Shown: in pieces, positions 1 through 7,772 of the stretch | Numbering within the stretch: position 1 is the stretch's first letter | How the letters are laid out: each line of letters starts with the position of its first letter | Assembly: GCA_017452265.1 (NCBI GenBank) | Contig: JAFTMS010000008.1 | Span: 1-64,000 of the forward strand | Origin: Bacteroidales bacterium | Lineage (GTDB): Bacteria > Bacteroidota > Bacteroidia > Bacteroidales > UBA932 | Direction: 5' to 3' | DNA length: 64,000 nucleotides | Program-made: the position numbers and the translations under genes | The notes under the pieces: model-generated | Told to the model about the DNA's origin: nothing | Seen by the model: the letters and a program-made list of their open reading frames with translations, nothing else | Databases searched by the model: none

Positions 1-150
1 CCCCGACCATGCTGGCACTGGTTAAAGAGGGGTGGTACATTTCATTCCGCTACAGGCGGTACATTTCAAACTGATACGGACGGTACAAATCATTCTGATA
101 TACCCGGTACATTTGAAAGTGATATGGGCGGTACATTTAATCCGCTGCAA
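1..150. mobile_element. Terminal end of an IS21-type insertion sequence (rest lies left of window)
   Basis: The first 150 bases contain no gene and are dominated by a run of evenly spaced repeats of the kind IS21-family elements carry at their ends as transposase binding sites. The transposase genes would lie to the left, outside the window. The repeats stop just before a reading frame homologous to DUF3990 begins without its normal N-terminus, which fits an insertion junction near 140-160. The exact element boundary cannot be fixed from one end. Confidence 0.5.
34..138. repeat. Five 9-bp direct repeats at exact 24-bp spacing
   Basis: GGTACATTT (third copy GGTACAAAT) starts at 34, 58, 82, 106 and 130, so the period is exactly 24 bases. 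The middle copies also share a TGATA core between boxes. The regular phasing of just over two helical turns suggests a protein bound repeatedly on the same DNA face, as at IS21-family ends. A CRISPR array is excluded because the conserved part is only 9 bp and the gaps are partly conserved too. Confidence 0.9.
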
Positions 151-227
151 TCAGCTCAGACCAAAGAATTGACAAACCACAATGGAATCTGGGTTATGAA
201 GGGCGTGATTTCGGGAAGTGCTTCTAT

Positions 228-602
228 ATGACTTATGACCGCAGGACTGCTAAGGATTGGGCAAAGAAGAACTTCAAGGAAAAATCAATTGTGAATCGAT
301 ATGCCATTGATTTGGAGCAATTGACAGATGGAAGTCTTAAGATAAAGCATTTTAAAGCTGATGCTCAATGGGCGGAATTTGTTTGGAGCAATCGGTATAA
401 TACCAACTTCAAGCGCCCAAAGTATGATGTAATTATTGGCCCGATGGCAGATAGGGGCCTGAAGGAGCAATTTATGAAAATGAGAACAGAGGGTAAGACA
501 TTTGAAGAGATAGCACCATTGATTCATTATGACAGGTTTCGTTCAATGCAAGTGTGTTTCTGTTCGGATTATGCCATCAGTATGTTGAATTATATAGATT
601 AG
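228..602 (+). CDS. DUF3990 family protein, 5'-truncated
   Basis: The 124-residue product matches the DUF3990 pattern as I know it: an Ala/Trp-Ala motif early (AKDWAKK), a YDVIIGPMADRGL segment near residue 66-78, and a QVCFCSDYAISML C-terminus. The frame is open back to 141 and upstream codons encode GYEGRDFGKCFY (RDFGKGFY is the usual N-terminal signature), so the true protein began further upstream. The start and first strand are missing, replaced by the IS21-like end at 1-150. The gene is therefore probably inactive or reads from an internal Met. DUF3990 proteins are often paired with small DUF3791 proteins; function is not established. Base composition is AT-richer than the later window. 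Confidence 0.7.
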   Translation: MTYDRRTAKDWAKKNFKEKSIVNRYAIDLEQLTDGSLKIKHFKADAQWAEFVWSNRYNTNFKRPKYDVIIGPMADRGLKEQFMKMRTEGKTFEEIAPLIHYDRFRSMQVCFCSDYAISMLNYID

Positions 603-606
603 TGTT

Positions 607-810
607 ATGGCCTTGAATTACGATGCATTGGATTATACCATAAAAGCATTGGTTGAAAAGCTTATGCTAAAATATAGAAGTAGTTATGATTCCTCTTTGG
701 AACTAGTGCTTAATAGTCGCTTGTATGCTCGTCTATTGGAGAATCCCTGTCTGTTGGAAGAGGGCGATATCTATCTGTTTAATTTGTTGGATCAAGAAGT
801 TGCAATATGA
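607..810 (+). CDS. Small hypothetical protein, possibly DUF3791-like partner
   Basis: This 67-residue acidic protein starts five bases after the DUF3990 stop codon and is surely cotranscribed with it. It is helical and leucine-rich with no signal peptide or cysteines. The pattern of an N-terminal helix, a Leu/Arg block (NSRLYARLLENP) and an acidic end resembles the DUF3791 family commonly encoded beside DUF3990, but I cannot confirm membership by eye. If real, the two would form the remains of a two-gene accessory module. The reading frame itself is intact. Confidence 0.55.
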   Translation: MALNYDALDYTIKALVEKLMLKYRSSYDSSLELVLNSRLYARLLENPCLLEEGDIYLFNLLDQEVAI

Positions 811-924
811 AGTTCTAAAAGACTCAAAGAAGGACTGTCACGAACTTTGGAGTTCGAGTTTGTCCATCCGAGAACTGACCAAATCGTCTTCAAATCTGAA
901 TAGCCACCGCTCTTCGAATTTACG

Positions 925-964
925 ACTCCGTCCCCAAGCCCAAGCCTGCGGGACGGAGTTTTGT
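925..964. terminator. Hairpin between convergent genes
   Basis: ACTCCGTCCC (925-934) pairs perfectly with GGGACGGAGT (950-959), with a 15-base loop and a short T run after it. It sits between the rightward DUF3990 pair and the leftward operon ending at 976, so it is likely the terminator for the rightward pair and perhaps for both. Confidence 0.7.
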
Positions 965-975
965 ATACATAGTTC

Positions 976-1362
976 CTAACGTGCCTCTTCGACATATAGA
1001 TTCATGCAGTCTTCCAAGTCGGCGAATTTCAATCTCACCTGATAGATGCCTGGTTGAGTGAAAAGCACCTGATTGAAAGTCAGATTGCAGTCGAAAAAGC
1101 AGTCTCGTCCGATTTCCGAGGGCTTCAACGTCAGAGGGGCATGAATTGGCTCAACTATGTTGTTCCCGTTCGAGTCCGTAATACTTACTGTCAATGAGTC
1201 GGACACTGGTTCTGTGAATAATATTCTGGCAACCAGAGCAAATCCTTGTTGATATGTAAAAGGAAAATTATTAGAAAAAATCCGATTGAATGCACCCACT
1301 AAAGTGATTTTGCCATTATTACTCTGCGCATAATCGCACAATGTAAATATTGATAATTTCAT
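976..1362 (-). CDS. DUF6941-like protein
   Basis: The 128-residue product begins MKLSIFTLCDYAQSNNGKI and continues VGAFN, matching the start of DUF6941 proteins (lead Met, LCD/LAD-A, an NGK-hydrophobic-G turn). The remainder alternates beta-strand-like segments (LTVSITDSNG, GIYQVRLKFADLE), suggesting a compact beta sandwich. There is no signal peptide or transmembrane segment. It is the last gene of a leftward three-gene operon, starting four bases after the stop of the preceding gene. Function unknown. Confidence 0.65.
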   Translation of the reverse strand: MKLSIFTLCDYAQSNNGKITLVGAFNRIFSNNFPFTYQQGFALVARILFTEPVSDSLTVSITDSNGNNIVEPIHAPLTLKPSEIGRDCFFDCNLTFNQVLFTQPGIYQVRLKFADLEDCMNLYVEEAR

Positions 1363-1366
1363 ATCC

Positions 1367-1792
1367 TTATTCTGCTGTTATCTTGTTTGCGGTATACCCT
1401 AATCTCTTTAAATGAACTGCAAGAGGTGTACATATTGTCGCTATCGTATGTTTCCTCGTTGTCGCAATATTGGCTCCATGCCGATGTGTTACTCCCTCTT
1501 TGACTTTAAATTTTACAGGAATTATGCCATTGACATAGACTATGATGCTGTCTGCTTCCAATGCATCTCCGGCATTCCTGTGAAATGTACTTGTCTTCTC
1601 CTTCATCTCATCGTTTTGAGGTTCATACATGGACTTTACCTCTGCATAGGAATTCCTGTCCATTTTAAAGCGTAGCATCTTCTCTTTGGTCAGAGGATGC
1701 TCGACAATTGTACCGGGTAGAACAGGTTTTCTCGTTATCAGTTCAACCGAGCCCCCTTCAATTGTCTCGTTAAAATCTGTATATATTGCCAT
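1367..1792 (-). CDS. Hypothetical protein, middle gene of accessory operon
   Basis: I do not recognise this 141-residue protein. It is soluble, with no signal peptide and no cysteine cluster, and has a basic C-terminal third with several His/Arg residues (THRHGAN, TTRKHT). Its start codon overlaps the stop of the upstream gene in a TAATG arrangement, so translation is probably coupled. The N-terminal part mentions no known motif. It belongs to a three-gene operon with its own promoter at 2318-2348. Confidence 0.7.
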   Translation of the reverse strand: MAIYTDFNETIEGGSVELITRKPVLPGTIVEHPLTKEKMLRFKMDRNSYAEVKSMYEPQNDEMKEKTSTFHRNAGDALEADSIIVYVNGIIPVKFKVKEGVTHRHGANIATTRKHTIATICTPLAVHLKRLGYTANKITAE

Positions 1793-2286
1793 TATTGTTT
1801 TGCTGTTGGTATCACCTTCTGGAACTCATAAGGGCTGAAGGAGAATAAAGAGCATAAATCATCCGTTGTCTCTACATCCATAATGTCTTTGGATGCGGAG
1901 AAAGCCACTTGAAGTTCTTCCATAGATGGTTTCTTGTCCATTTTTACCACAAACTCACCCTCATTGTCATTGATGGTACTTTCAAATTCATCTTCTGTGG
2001 TTTCCCCGCTATATAGTTTGGAAAGCAGACGGAAATAGTTACGTTCTTTGGTTCTGTTATTTATGGCCTGAACAAGAGTGTCTATTATCACCTGCGAGCT
2101 CTCCCCGGTCATTCGTCGGACAAATCCGTCACCTAAACACACTCCGGTGAAGATTTTCACATCGGTCTTAGGATGTCCTACGATACCGACTAGTGCGGCT
2201 TCTTCTCCTTTTGTATATACAAACGTCTGCTCAAGTCCTGTATCACAAGAGCCGGATCCAATCGTTATGTTATCATCAAGCATCAT
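1792..2286 (-). CDS. Hypothetical protein, first gene of accessory operon
   Basis: The 164-residue acidic protein is not recognised. It starts about 30 bases downstream of a good Bacteroidales promoter. It has no signal peptide or membrane span; residues 10-60 are glycine-rich and hydrophobic, while the C-terminal half is strongly acidic (GETTEDEFEST, DVETTDDL). It is translationally coupled to the next gene. The operon sits between mobile-element debris on both sides, suggesting that it was acquired. Confidence 0.7.
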   Translation of the reverse strand: MMLDDNITIGSGSCDTGLEQTFVYTKGEEAALVGIVGHPKTDVKIFTGVCLGDGFVRRMTGESSQVIIDTLVQAINNRTKERNYFRLLSKLYSGETTEDEFESTINDNEGEFVVKMDKKPSMEELQVAFSASKDIMDVETTDDLCSLFSFSPYEFQKVIPTAKQ

Positions 2287-2317
2287 ATACTACATACTCA
2301 TTATTGAGCCAACGTCG

Positions 2318-2348
2318 CAAATGTAATGAATAGGAATGATAATCGCAA
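2318..2348 (-). promoter_or_regulatory. Bacteroidales-type promoter of the unknown operon
   Basis: On the minus strand TTG (2346-2348) is followed after 20 bases by TACATTTG (2318-2325), matching the TTG / TAnnTTTG consensus of the primary Bacteroidetes sigma factor. Transcription would start near 2313, giving a leader of about 28 bases before the gene at 2286. Confidence 0.7.
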
Positions 2349-2364
2349 ACAGTACCAGACTTAA

Positions 2365-2532
2365 TACGTGAATCCGGCTATGCGGAATGCGGCGAGAAGC
2401 TTAGGAAAGGCGGTATGTTACGCCTTGGGGTACTCCGTGATCGAGAGCTGCCGGATGGCCGGGATACAGGTAGACCGGTATCAGCCCCTGCTGCTTCAAG
2501 GTCTGAAGAAGGCTCTGAAAATCAGAGACTAA
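2365..2532 (+). pseudogene. Possible transposase C-terminal remnant
   Basis: An open frame of 55 codons encodes RSLGKAVCYALGYSVIESC and then GIQVDRYQPLLLQGLKK. The GKAxxYAL motif followed by a short GI-x-(V/I)-D segment resembles part of IS66-type TnpC transposases, though the similarity is short and judged by eye. There is no upstream start in a sensible context. It is probably debris of a former insertion; the alternative is a chance frame. Confidence 0.3.
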
Positions 2533-2582
2533 GCGCTAGCTCGCAAAATTGTGGACGCGTACATTTGAAAAAGTAGGCAACG

Positions 2583-2807
2583 ATGGAAAACGAAACGACA
2601 GTCAATTACGCATTTGCTTTAAAGCATAGACAGCATGATAGGTATAGTCAGGAACGAATTGAAGATGAATCCTTACACATCGAAGAGCATATATGTTTTC
2701 AGCGTTTCCTATGGCAAAGCATCGCAAAACACAACCCACTGAGCATCAAGCTCTTGCAGAAAGTACGTGCCGCCAAAGGGGAGCACGCATCCAACGTAAG
2801 GAGCTGA
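2583..2807 (+). CDS. Hypothetical small protein near IS debris
   Basis: A 74-residue ORF rich in His, Glu and Arg begins just after a lone GTACATTTGAAA stretch at 2559-2570 that resembles the IS repeats at 34-138. I recognise no family. No signal peptide or membrane segment is visible. It ends 80 bases before the DUF2147 gene and precedes that gene's promoter. It could be a remnant gene carried or cut by the mobile elements, or a non-coding frame. Confidence 0.35.
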   Translation: MENETTVNYAFALKHRQHDRYSQERIEDESLHIEEHICFQRFLWQSIAKHNPLSIKLLQKVRAAKGEHASNVRS

Positions 2808-2833
2808 AAGACAAAGGATTGTATTTCACGTAG

Positions 2834-2861
2834 TTGATTTCAAAAAATTGTCTTACCTTTG
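2834..2861 (+). promoter_or_regulatory. Promoter of DUF2147 gene
   Basis: TTG (2834-2836) and TACCTTTG (2854-2861) are separated by 17 bases, slightly short but otherwise matching the Bacteroidetes consensus. The -7 box lies downstream of an alternative Met at 2848, so the downstream start at 2890 is the real one. Confidence 0.6.
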
Positions 2862-2889
2862 TCGGTGTACTTATAAAACCTATAAAGAG

Positions 2890-3318
2890 ATGAAAAAAGT
2901 TATTTTAAGTCTGATTTTCCTTATGATGCCGCTGGCGGCGGCGTTTGCGCAGGATGTGATCGGCAAATGGAAGCTTGACGACGGTTCGGCTGTCGTGGAG
3001 GTGTACAAGAGCGGAGACGCTTACAACGGAAAGATCGTATGGCTGGCAGAGCCTACAGAGGCAGACGGTTCGCCTGCTGTAGACAACAACAATCCGGACA
3101 AGGCATTGAGAAGCAGGCAGCTTATCGGTCTGAACATGCTCAGCGGCCTCAAAGCGACCGGAAAGAACGAATATTCAGGCGGCAAGATCTACGATCCGGG
3201 CAACGGAAAGACATACAACTGCTCGATGACAGTGCAGGGCGATGTGCTCAAGGTACGCGGCTCGCTCGACAAGAAAGGACTCATCGGCAGGACCATGGAC
3301 TGGTTCCGTCAGAAATAG
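2890..3318 (+). CDS. DUF2147 family exported protein
   Basis: The product from Met 2890 is 142 residues with a clear signal peptide (MKKVILSLIFLMMPLAAAFA-QD). The mature part carries the DUF2147 signature: DVIGKWKLDDG near the start, YNGKIVWL, and a GKTYNCSM segment before the LKVRGSL strand. The fold is lipocalin-like in known members; the ligand is unknown, and the protein acts in the periplasm. The upstream in-frame Met at 2848 is rejected because the promoter -7 box lies inside it. It is followed after 118 bases by an acyltransferase gene with its own promoter. Confidence 0.9.
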   Translation: MKKVILSLIFLMMPLAAAFAQDVIGKWKLDDGSAVVEVYKSGDAYNGKIVWLAEPTEADGSPAVDNNNPDKALRSRQLIGLNMLSGLKATGKNEYSGGKIYDPGNGKTYNCSMTVQGDVLKVRGSLDKKGLIGRTMDWFRQK

Positions 3319-3399
3319 GACGGAGCAGGAGCGACACTTCGGACGAATATAGGTCAACAATCGGTTACGATAAGACAACCGGAGTATCCGAACCTTCAA

Positions 3400-3407
3400 T
3401 ATCTTTG
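3400..3407 (+). promoter_or_regulatory. -7 box before acyltransferase gene
   Basis: TATCTTTG matches TAnnTTTG and lies 30 bases before the start at 3437. No convincing TTG is present at the expected distance, so this is a partial match. Confidence 0.5.
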
Positions 3408-3436
3408 CACACCACAAAGATAAACCTGTTAACGAT

Positions 3437-4597
3437 ATGACTGACAAAAACGTGTATCTGGCCTCGAAACCTAGGTATGAAATTCTGGACGGACTGCGGG
3501 GAGTGGCTTCCGTCCTTGTCGTGCTGTTCCACCTGCTGGAGACATATTCAGGAGGACAGGCGACACAGATCATCAATCACGGCTACCTTGCCGTAGACTT
3601 CTTCTTCGTGCTTTCCGGCTTCGTGATAGGATATGCCTATGACGACAGATGGAACAAGATGACCGTATGGGGTTTCTTCAAGAGGCGTCTCGTGCGTCTG
3701 CAGCCAATGGTCATCATGGGAACCGTGATAGGCGCATGCTTCTATTTCTTCGGCCAGGGTTCGGGATTCGGTCTCATCGGCAATGTTCCGGGCTGGAAAG
3801 TCCTGCTTGCATTTGTGATGGGCTGCCTCATGATTCCTTGCGGAATGAAGATGGACATCCGCGGATGGGGGGAGATGAACTCATTCAACGGCCCGAACTG
3901 GTCGCTTACATGGGAATACGTCGCCAACATCCTTTACGCTCTTGTGTTCCGTTTCCTTCCTAAAGCGGTCCTCGGAGTGCTCACAGCGGCGGCGGCATTC
4001 TGTACGCTTGACATCTGCCTGAACTGGAACGTGTTCGGCCTTCTCGGAGAAGACCGCATTGCAAATGCATACACCGTCATCGGAGGATGGAGCCTTACAG
4101 CAGAACAGGTGTACATCGGCCTCACACGCCTCTTCTACCCGTTCCTCAGCGGTCTGCTCATCTCGCGTATCGGTAAGTTCATCAAAGTGAAAGGCGGTTT
4201 CTGGTGGTGCTCGCTCATCCTCGTGGTGCTGTTCAGCATCCCTTGCGTAGGCGGCGCCGGAAACATCCTGAACGGTGTCTACAACGCAATCTGCATTCTT
4301 CTTCTCTTCCCTATCGTCGTGATGATGGGAGCAGGAAGCCAGCTCAAGGGAGAAAAGAGCACGAAGATATGCACCTTCCTCGGAGAACTTTCGTATCCGC
4401 TCTACATCACCCACTACCCTATCATGTATATGCAGATGAACTGGGCGTGGACAAATCCTGACGCTCCGGCATATGCCCACGTCATGGTGAGCGTAAGCTG
4501 CTTCCTCCTGTCAATCGGCCTGGCATACGCCTGCCTGAAGCTCTACGACCTTCCGGTCCGCAAGTGGCTCACGGAAAAGTGGCTGAAGAGGAAATAA
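3437..4597 (+). CDS. Acyltransferase 3 family membrane protein (OafA/YrhL type)
   Basis: The 386-residue protein has about ten hydrophobic segments and the family hallmarks: YEILDGLRGVASVLVVLFHL at the N-terminus with the conserved His in the first span, DFFFVLSGFVIGYAY after it, and FFKRRLVRLQP with the conserved Arg. Such enzymes move acetyl or other acyl groups onto extracellular glycans or lipids. Nothing nearby fixes the substrate. It is monocistronic, followed by a strong hairpin terminator. Confidence 0.9.
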   Translation: MTDKNVYLASKPRYEILDGLRGVASVLVVLFHLLETYSGGQATQIINHGYLAVDFFFVLSGFVIGYAYDDRWNKMTVWGFFKRRLVRLQPMVIMGTVIGACFYFFGQGSGFGLIGNVPGWKVLLAFVMGCLMIPCGMKMDIRGWGEMNSFNGPNWSLTWEYVANILYALVFRFLPKAVLGVLTAAAAFCTLDICLNWNVFGLLGEDRIANAYTVIGGWSLTAEQVYIGLTRLFYPFLSGLLISRIGKFIKVKGGFWWCSLILVVLFSIPCVGGAGNILNGVYNAICILLLFPIVVMMGAGSQLKGEKSTKICTFLGELSYPLYITHYPIMYMQMNWAWTNPDAPAYAHVMVSVSCFLLSIGLAYACLKLYDLPVRKWLTEKWLKRK

Positions 4598-4616
4598 GAC
4601 ATTTTCAAAGAATCAC

Positions 4617-4655
4617 AAAAACGGTCTGCAAGCGGAAACTTGCAGACCGTTTTCA
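4617..4655. terminator. Bidirectional rho-independent terminator
   Basis: ACGGTCTGCAAG (4621-4632) and CTTGCAGACCGT (4639-4650) form a perfect 12-bp stem with a 6-base loop, with A's before and T's after. It lies between the convergent acyltransferase and phosphosugar mutase genes and can serve both. Confidence 0.9.
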
Positions 4656-4670
4656 TATATTGACAGTAAT

Positions 4671-6332
4671 CTATCGGTTGAACTGTGCGCGGAGCACTTC
4701 GTTCTTTGCATCGGCATCCGAGCCCTTGATTCCGAAATAGAACTTGATCTTAGGCTCCGTACCTGACGGACGGACAGTCACCACATCGCCGGCCTCGTTG
4801 TAGAACTGAAGCACGTTCGATGCAGGAAGACCTGTTTCCTCAGGCTTGTTGTAATCAACCACCTTCACAACCGGCGAACCGGCCATCTCCTTAGGAGGAT
4901 TGTTGCGGTACTCGACCATGATGGCGGCGATTTCCTCAAGACCAGCCTTTCCCTTGCGTGTGAGCGAGATGAGCGACTCCTTGTAGTATCCGAACTCTGC
5001 GTAGATGTCCTGGAGAAGCTGGTAGAGAGTCTTTCCCTGCTCTGCAGCCCAGGCAGCGCATTCAGCCACCATTGCGCATGAGATAGGAGCGTCCTTGTCA
5101 CGTACGAACTCGCCTACGTTGAAACCGTAGCTTTCCTCGCCGCCACAGATGAACTCAGTCTGTCCCTCGTTCTTCTTCACGATGTCCGCAATCCACTTGA
5201 AGCCTGTAAGTACGTTGTATACCTTCACGCCGTACTTTTCCGCTATCGCACGGATGAGCTCTGTCGTCACGATGGTCTTCACGACATACTGCTTTCCGTT
5301 GAGCTTTCCGAGCTCAGACCAGCGGCGGAGAATATAATATGTAAGGATTGACGCTGTCTGGTTTCCGTTGAGCAGAACCATCTTGCCATCATTGTCGCGC
5401 ACTGCGATTCCGAGGCGGTCGGCATCAGGGTCTGTCGCCATCACAAGATCTGCGCCCTCGCTGTCCGCCACTTCAACAGCCATGGCGAGAGCCGATGGTT
5501 CCTCAGGGTTCGGAGACATCACTGTCGGGAAGTTTCCGTCCACAACATCCTGTGCAGGAACATGATATATGTTCTCAAAACCGAGCTTCGCAAGGAACTC
5601 AGGAACGATTTCTACGCCTGAACCGTGGATAGGGGTATATACGATCTTTATGTCCTTGTGGTTTGCACGTGCTTCCGGCGAGAGCATAAGGCCCATCACG
5701 GAATTGAGGTACGCCTCGTCCATCTCATGGCTCATCACCTCGATCGGAGCTGCACCTTCGCCCGGCTCGAACTTCACCATAGAAGGGTCTGTGATCTTTG
5801 CGACTTCTGCCACGATGTCCTTGTCTACTGGCGAAGTCACCTGAGCACCGTCCGACCAGAACACCTTGTAGCCGTTGTACTCCTTAGGATTGTGAGAAGC
5901 CGTTATCATGATGCCGGCCGTAGCCTTCTTTGTCCTCACCGAGTAGCTCATGAGGGCGATAGGATGGAGCTTGTCAAAGATATACACATGTATTCCGTTG
6001 GCTGAAAGGACATTGGCGGCAATCTGAGCGAACTCCGGACTGTTGTTGCGGCTGTCGAACGAGATGCATACGTTGAGCGGGCCCTCGCAGTTTGCCTTCA
6101 TGTAGTTTGCGAGGCCCTGAGTCGCCATTCCCACCGTATACTTGTTCATACGGTTCGTACCGACACCCATGATGCCGCGAAGACCGCCTGTACCGAACTC
6201 GAGGTTCTTGTAGAACGCATCTTCAAGCTCCGTCAGGTCGTTCTCCTGAAGTGCACGGATCTGAGCCTTTGTAGCCTCGTCGAAATTGCCGTCCAGCCAG
6301 CTCTGGACCACTTGTCTGAAATCTTTTTCCAT
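4671..6332 (-). CDS. Phospho-sugar mutase (phosphoglucomutase/phosphomannomutase)
   Basis: The 553-residue cytosolic enzyme has all four signatures of the alpha-D-phosphohexomutase superfamily: the phosphoserine loop TASHNPKEYNGYK near residue 145, the metal loop DPDADRLG near 300, the sugar loop GGEESYGF near 395, and the phosphate loop RPSGTEPKIKFY near the C-terminus. It interconverts hexose 1- and 6-phosphates, feeding glycan and nucleotide-sugar synthesis. The length is that of the long PGM2-like bacterial group. It is transcribed alone from the region near 6400. Confidence 0.95.
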   Translation of the reverse strand: MEKDFRQVVQSWLDGNFDEATKAQIRALQENDLTELEDAFYKNLEFGTGGLRGIMGVGTNRMNKYTVGMATQGLANYMKANCEGPLNVCISFDSRNNSPEFAQIAANVLSANGIHVYIFDKLHPIALMSYSVRTKKATAGIMITASHNPKEYNGYKVFWSDGAQVTSPVDKDIVAEVAKITDPSMVKFEPGEGAAPIEVMSHEMDEAYLNSVMGLMLSPEARANHKDIKIVYTPIHGSGVEIVPEFLAKLGFENIYHVPAQDVVDGNFPTVMSPNPEEPSALAMAVEVADSEGADLVMATDPDADRLGIAVRDNDGKMVLLNGNQTASILTYYILRRWSELGKLNGKQYVVKTIVTTELIRAIAEKYGVKVYNVLTGFKWIADIVKKNEGQTEFICGGEESYGFNVGEFVRDKDAPISCAMVAECAAWAAEQGKTLYQLLQDIYAEFGYYKESLISLTRKGKAGLEEIAAIMVEYRNNPPKEMAGSPVVKVVDYNKPEETGLPASNVLQFYNEAGDVVTVRPSGTEPKIKFYFGIKGSDADAKNEVLRAQFNR

Positions 6333-6397
6333 ATCAGTTCAGTTGTTTAAGATTATCTTGCGAATGATTAAAAGTGATATCTTTTCAGATATCCAAG

Positions 6398-6405
6398 CAA
6401 ATATA
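6398..6405 (-). promoter_or_regulatory. -7 box for phospho-sugar mutase
   Basis: Minus-strand TATATTTG matches TAnnTTTG and lies about 65 bases before the mutase start. No TTG is present at the expected distance. It is divergent from the box at 6429. Confidence 0.5.
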
Positions 6406-6428
6406 AACAGAATTATCGGATAAAAGAT

Positions 6429-6436
6429 TATTTTTG
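6429..6436 (+). promoter_or_regulatory. -7 box for PG_1098-like methyltransferase gene
   Basis: TATTTTTG matches TAnnTTTG and lies 20 bases before the start at 6456, giving a short leader. The TTG element is not evident. Confidence 0.5.
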
Positions 6437-6455
6437 CGACAGATTTTCACCGGAC

Positions 6456-7772
6456 ATGGAAAAACTTGCAGAATTTGTTGCTCAGCACATAGGGGAAGAC
6501 ACTTCACGGCTGCTTCTCGGCAGGGCGAAATGGCCTGATATCGACATGGATATGGCCGTTTCGTGCATCGAAAGCCGACGGAAGCTGAAGGGAAAGGTGC
6601 AGGAGTGGTACGACGAGCCGAGGCTTGTCTTTCCTGTGAAACTGTCGGCAGAGCAGTGCAGCAGCAGCGCGACAGGACGGTACAAGGCGGAACTGGCCGG
6701 ACGCATCGCCGGGGCAGGCTGCCGGATTGCAGACCTCACAGGAGGACTCGGCGTGGACTCATGGTTCTTCTCGCAGAAGGCGGCAGCTGTCCTATACAAC
6801 GAGATGCAGAAACCGCTGTGCGATGCTGCAAGGCACAATTTCTCCGTTCTGAAAGCATCAAACATAACCATCAGCAATTGTGCAGTCAGACATGAAGGCG
6901 ACGCATCATCAGCCTCCCCGCGTGAGCTGCTGGCGGATTTCCGTCCGGACATCGTGTATATGGATCCCGCACGCAGAGGCGAAGGCGGACGCAAGGTCTT
7001 CCTTATCGAGGAATGCGCCCCGGATGTGCTCACGCTGAAGGACGAGATATCCGTATATTCCCGTCACATACTTCTGAAACTTTCTCCGATGGCCGACATC
7101 AGCATGGTATGCAGCCGTCTGGGGAAGACATGTCGTGAGGTGCACGTCGTGGCATCCGGAGGCGAATGCAAGGAGCTGCTCATCTGGATGGACAGGGAAT
7201 GGCAGGGGGAATACGGAATAACGGCTGTCGAGATGCACAACGACGGCACATGCGGTACATTCATCTTCAAGCCGTCAGAAGAAAAGGAGGCGGCAGGCAT
7301 TCCGTGCTGCAGGCCATACTATGTACCGGGCGGCAAGACGGCATTCCTGTTCGAACCAGGCAAGGCACTCATGAAGGCCGGAGCGTTCAATATCATATCC
7401 CAGCGTCTGGGTATCAGCAAATTAGGAAAGTCCACACATTATTACATTGTCCCAGCCGATCAGACATCGGAAATAATGTCTGAACTGAAAAGAACAGGAA
7501 AGGTCTACAGCATAATACGCTGCGAGCCGTTGGACAAGCGCACGATCAAGGCGGCCGGCGAAGAATTCCCGTATGCCGACGTGACGGCCCGGAATATCCC
7601 TATGGAGACCGACACGCTCCGCAAGAAATTAGGACAGAAAACGGCTCGGAAAGCCTCCCGGTCCTCTGAGCAGCCGGTCCACATCTTCGCTCTGAAATCC
7701 GACACTGAAGGCAACCTGCTCCTTATTACGCGCAGATGTGCTCAAGAAGAATCTTCAGGCCCATTACTATAA
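6456..7772 (+). CDS. Class I SAM-dependent methyltransferase with THUMP-like domain (PG_1098 family)
   Basis: The 438-residue protein shows a methyltransferase core with motif I IADLTGGLGVDSWFF near residue 90 and the motif YMDPARRGEGGRK near 167. The C-terminal third (about 300-438) is the THUMP-like RNA-binding region of the Bacteroidetes PG_1098 family. The substrate is unknown; an RNA is likely from the domain content. The first ~75 residues are a separate helical domain. Its last 47 bases overlap the 3' end of the opposing mntP gene. Confidence 0.85.
   Translation: MEKLAEFVAQHIGEDTSRLLLGRAKWPDIDMDMAVSCIESRRKLKGKVQEWYDEPRLVFPVKLSAEQCSSSATGRYKAELAGRIAGAGCRIADLTGGLGVDSWFFSQKAAAVLYNEMQKPLCDAARHNFSVLKASNITISNCAVRHEGDASSASPRELLADFRPDIVYMDPARRGEGGRKVFLIEECAPDVLTLKDEISVYSRHILLKLSPMADISMVCSRLGKTCREVHVVASGGECKELLIWMDREWQGEYGITAVEMHNDGTCGTFIFKPSEEKEAAGIPCCRPYYVPGGKTAFLFEPGKALMKAGAFNIISQRLGISKLGKSTHYYIVPADQTSEIMSELKRTGKVYSIIRCEPLDKRTIKAAGEEFPYADVTARNIPMETDTLRKKLGQKTARKASRSSEQPVHIFALKSDTEGNLLLITRRCAQEESSGPLL

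Noticed and set aside
34-138. Short CRISPR-like array
   Set aside because: Repeat unit only 9 bp with partly conserved gaps of 15 bp; no cas genes; IS end fits better.
2848-2889. N-terminal extension of DUF2147 protein
   Set aside because: It overlaps the promoter -7 box and precedes a complete signal peptide at Met 2890.
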